DNA of 64,000 nt, taken from assembly GCF_012676905.1 (NCBI RefSeq), contig NZ_CP051428.1:4054001-4118000 (forward strand), read 5' to 3'. Both the position numbers and the translations under genes were made by a program. Of the stretch, positions 61,723 to 64,000 are shown one piece after another (the first letter of the stretch is position 1; each line of letters starts with the position of its first letter). Under the pieces are notes generated by a model. That model did no database searches and was not told where the DNA came from. It saw nothing but the letters and a program-made list of their open reading frames with translations. Source of the DNA: Paenibacillus albicereus. GTDB lineage: Bacteria > Bacillota > Bacilli > Paenibacillales > Paenibacillaceae.

Positions 61723-62805
61723 CTAAATCTCGCGAACGATCGTCACATGAAGCAGATCCCTCAGGTCGATCTCGTACGGCTCGGCCGGCGTCCCTCCTCC
61801 GGCCTCCCGGATGACCCGGATGACCGGCCGATGGACCGCCACCTGGAAGTTGCGCGCGACGACTCCGATCTGACCGGTGCTCAGCAGGACGGTGGTCGAG
61901 ACCGGATACATGGAGACGTGGCTGCAGAACAGCCGCACCAGCTCCAAGTCGAAATACGTATTGCCGGCTGCGAAAAGGAATTCAATCGCCTCCGACGGGG
62001 TGTAGCGCTTGCGGTACGAGCGCGCCGAGGTAAGCGCGTCGAACACGTCGGCGATGGCGATGATCTGCGCGTACTCGTGGATCTCGCCGCCGCGAAGGCC
62101 GCGCGGATAGCCGCTGCCGTCGTAGCGCTCGTGATGCTGGAGCGCGCAATGCGCCGACAGCAGCGACAGGTCGTGCTCTTTGCGAAGCAGGTCGTAGCCG
62201 TCTGCCGCATGGCGCTGCATGACCGCGCGCTCCTCGGCGGTGAGCGGCCCCTTCTTGTCCAGGATGGCGCGGGGGACCTTGGTCATGCCGATGTCGAACA
62301 GCAGCGCGCCGATGCCGAGCTCCTCCAGCTGATTGCGGTTGTACCCCTTGGCGATGCCGATGATGCCGGCCAGCACCGCGACATTGATCGAATGCTGGAA
62401 CAGATAGGAGTCGTGGGTGTTGATCTGGCTGAGCCCGGCGAAGACGTCGTCCCGGGTCATGACGTCGTTCAGGATCTCGCTGAACACCGAGCGGAAGACG
62501 CGGCCGAGCTCCGGCCGGGCCGCCCTGCCGAGCGCGGCGTTCTGGCTCATCTGGGCGGTGACCAGCTTGTGCATCGCCTCGGTCGCCTTGCGCCGGGTTT
62601 CATCGCGCAGCGTCTCGTTCGGCTCGATGCCTGCGGTCAGCTCGTCCTCGATATACACGATATCGACGCCAAGATCGCTCAGTCGCTGGATGAAGCGTTC
62701 GCTGAGCGCCATGCCCGCCCCAAGCAGCACGTTGCCGTCCTCGCGGAAGATCGGCTTGGCCAGCGTCGCGCCGGGCTGGATGCGGTCGAGTTGTACTTTT
62801 CTCAT
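61723..62805 (-). CDS. HD-GYP-domain protein with degenerate HD motif
   Basis: 360 residues. Residues about 115-300 hold the HD-GYP fold. The GYP part is intact (HHERYDGSGYPRG), but the HD motif reads LLFDIGMTKVP, with Phe in place of the metal-binding His and Met in place of the Lys. This variation makes phosphodiesterase activity uncertain; such proteins can bind c-di-GMP or partner proteins instead. The N-terminal 100 residues resemble the DUF3391-like region before HD-GYP domains. No ribosome binding site with strong match was checked. It is between the PilZ and the GGDEF gene on one strand. Confidence 0.88.
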   Translation of the reverse strand: MRKVQLDRIQPGATLAKPIFREDGNVLLGAGMALSERFIQRLSDLGVDIVYIEDELTAGIEPNETLRDETRRKATEAMHKLVTAQMSQNAALGRAARPELGRVFRSVFSEILNDVMTRDDVFAGLSQINTHDSYLFQHSINVAVLAGIIGIAKGYNRNQLEELGIGALLFDIGMTKVPRAILDKKGPLTAEERAVMQRHAADGYDLLRKEHDLSLLSAHCALQHHERYDGSGYPRGLRGGEIHEYAQIIAIADVFDALTSARSYRKRYTPSEAIEFLFAAGNTYFDLELVRLFCSHVSMYPVSTTVLLSTGQIGVVARNFQVAVHRPVIRVIREAGGGTPAEPYEIDLRDLLHVTIVREI

Positions 62806-62932
62806 GCTTGGGCTCCACTTTCTCTTGGTCCCGCCCCAATTGAGCTGACATACGGGATTTTCCTTCTATTCTACCAAATGGTTCGGCGAGTTGTCATTCC
62901 TTTGAGGGGGTCGAACGTCCCAAAGGAACACC

Positions 62933-64000
62933 TTACGCCCTCCTCCTTCCGACCATGCAGTTGCGCCCGTTGCCCTTCGCTTCGTAAAGCGCGGAATCCG
63001 CTTCCTCGAACAGCTCCCGCAAATAGGCTTTCGGGTCCTTGATTCCGAGCGGACTCTCGTTCTCGACCGAAAGGACGCCGAGGCTGATCGTGATGGACAG
63101 CGCCAGTCCCGGCCGTCCCGTAGCGATCCGGTTCGCCTCGACCCCCTCCTTGATCCGTTCGGCGAGCCGCTCGGCCTGCAGCCGGGTCGTATGGGGGAGA
63201 TAGATCGCGAATTCCTCTCCGCCGTACCGGGCGAGCACGTCGGAGCGCCGCAGCATCCCCTTGACCGCTGAGGCGGTCTCCAGCAGCACCTCGTCTCCGA
63301 CAAGATGGCCGTGAAGGTCGTTGATGCCTTTGAAGCGGTCGATGTCGAACAGAATGACGGCGAACGGAATGCGGTACCTCACGTTCGCCACCACCTCCTG
63401 CTCCAGCCGCTGCATCAAGTAGCGCCGGTTGTAGCAGCCGGTCAAGCTGTCCGTCGTCGCCATCTCCTCGAGCTTGAGGTTGGCTCGGAAAAGCTCCTCC
63501 TGGATCTGCACCAGCTCGCGGTTGCGGAGCTGCAGCATCTCGTTCTGCCGGTTCTTCTCCTCGATGAGACGGCGAATCTCCGAGACGTCCTGGAACGTGA
63601 CGACCCTCCCCAGCAGCTCGCGGTCCCCGGTCAGGATCGGAGACGCATGCACCTGGACATGAAGCGCGGCGGCGCCCGGCAGGTCGGGAGCGCTCAGCGC
63701 GAGCTCATGGAGAACCGGCTCGTGCGCCGCCGCGCCGCCGCGTCCGAACGACGCTTCGGCTTCTTCCGGAGGCGGCCCTTGGGAGCGCAGATAGGCGTCC
63801 AGATCGAAGCGGTCGCCGCTCTGTACGCTCAGGTAGCGCTGGAGCGAGCGGTTGGCCTCGAGCACGGTGCCTTCCGCATCGAGCACGAGCAGTCCCGCCG
63901 ACATCGAATCGGCGATGTCCTGCTGGGCGATGCGCACGATGTCGAACACGCGGTAGCGGTCGATGGAGATGCAGAAATAAAGGGCCGACAGCGCGAGGCC
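62933..64000 (-). CDS. Membrane diguanylate cyclase with PAS and GGDEF domains (5' part cut)
   Basis: The frame is open to the window edge, so the N-terminus is missing; 355 residues are visible. The first 20 (ALSALYFCISIDRYRVFDIV) fit the end of a 7TM-type sensor. Residues about 20-135 form a PAS domain (SAGLLVLDAEGTVLEANRSL). A short coiled coil leads to the GGDEF domain with active-site LARYGGEEF and, five residues before it, the RRSD inhibition site (RxxD). It should make c-di-GMP from two GTP and be feedback-inhibited. It is the first visible gene of the c-di-GMP set. Confidence 0.9.
   Translation of the reverse strand, partial: GLALSALYFCISIDRYRVFDIVRIAQQDIADSMSAGLLVLDAEGTVLEANRSLQRYLSVQSGDRFDLDAYLRSQGPPPEEAEASFGRGGAAAHEPVLHELALSAPDLPGAAALHVQVHASPILTGDRELLGRVVTFQDVSEIRRLIEEKNRQNEMLQLRNRELVQIQEELFRANLKLEEMATTDSLTGCYNRRYLMQRLEQEVVANVRYRIPFAVILFDIDRFKGINDLHGHLVGDEVLLETASAVKGMLRRSDVLARYGGEEFAIYLPHTTRLQAERLAERIKEGVEANRIATGRPGLALSITISLGVLSVENESPLGIKDPKAYLRELFEEADSALYEAKGNGRNCMVGRRRA

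Overview
The window looks like a chromosomal segment of a high-GC, spore-forming member of the Paenibacillaceae (Paenibacillus, Cohnella or a close relative). Evidence: purine-rich AGGAGG-type ribosome binding sites almost everywhere, frequent TTG/GTG starts, a cortex morphogenetic protein (CmpA), a sporulation-type DUF4183 protein, YesM/YesN-type regulators with a LplB/YtcP-type sugar importer, SLH-anchored surface proteins, and a tRNA cluster of Bacillales type. No rRNA, CRISPR array, insertion sequence, phage or plasmid gene was seen.

Layout. 1-2114: end of a polysaccharide deacetylase, a LysM+3D-domain cell-wall protein and a secreted CAP protein. 2406-4198: an HNH protein with a low-complexity linker, divergent from a small XRE regulator whose upstream region holds a perfect 20-bp palindrome. 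4303-9820: four exported proteins of unknown role (SLH-domain protein, a copper-amine-oxidase-N-like stalk protein, two short membrane-anchored proteins), directly downstream of and co-oriented with the large exopolysaccharide (EPS) operon. 9866-28964: the EPS operon on the minus strand, read from a small unknown gene through CpsC/CpsD (chain length and tyrosine kinase), GalU, GT2, Wzx, pyruvyltransferase, WcaJ-like priming transferase, Fcl, Gmd, Wzy, three GT4 enzymes, a WcaF-like acetyltransferase, ManC, a MurG-like enzyme and Ugd. The gene set resembles colanic acid synthesis of enterobacteria set in a Gram-positive CpsC/CpsD frame: GDP-fucose, UDP-glucose/UDP-glucuronate, acetyl and pyruvyl decorations are all encoded.

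29442-32500: GtrA, a glycerophosphodiester phosphodiesterase-like protein whose 5' end is AT-rich, and an AT-rich patch with two orphan small genes. 32583-35211: lipoate ligase, a MerR/TipAS regulator with a textbook 19-bp-spacer promoter, and a DUF2500 protein. 35395-41330: a complete oppABCDF peptide importer. 41872-49482: M42 aminopeptidase, YesM/YesN two-component pair and a carbohydrate ABC importer. 49835-52980: DUF4183 protein with sigma-K-like promoter elements, five tRNAs (Asn, Ser, Glu, Lys, Leu), SprT, a small unknown and cmpA. 52981-57833: Tex, a metallo-hydrolase, a thioredoxin-like protein, DedA and a cupredoxin.

57966-64000: a small unknown gene, an O-antigen-ligase-like membrane protein with six 39-bp tandem repeats, then a compact cyclic-di-GMP module (PilZ receptor, HD-GYP-type protein with a degenerate HD motif, and a membrane GGDEF protein cut by the window edge). 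The joint theme is the cell envelope: surface polysaccharide, its decoration, anchoring and control.
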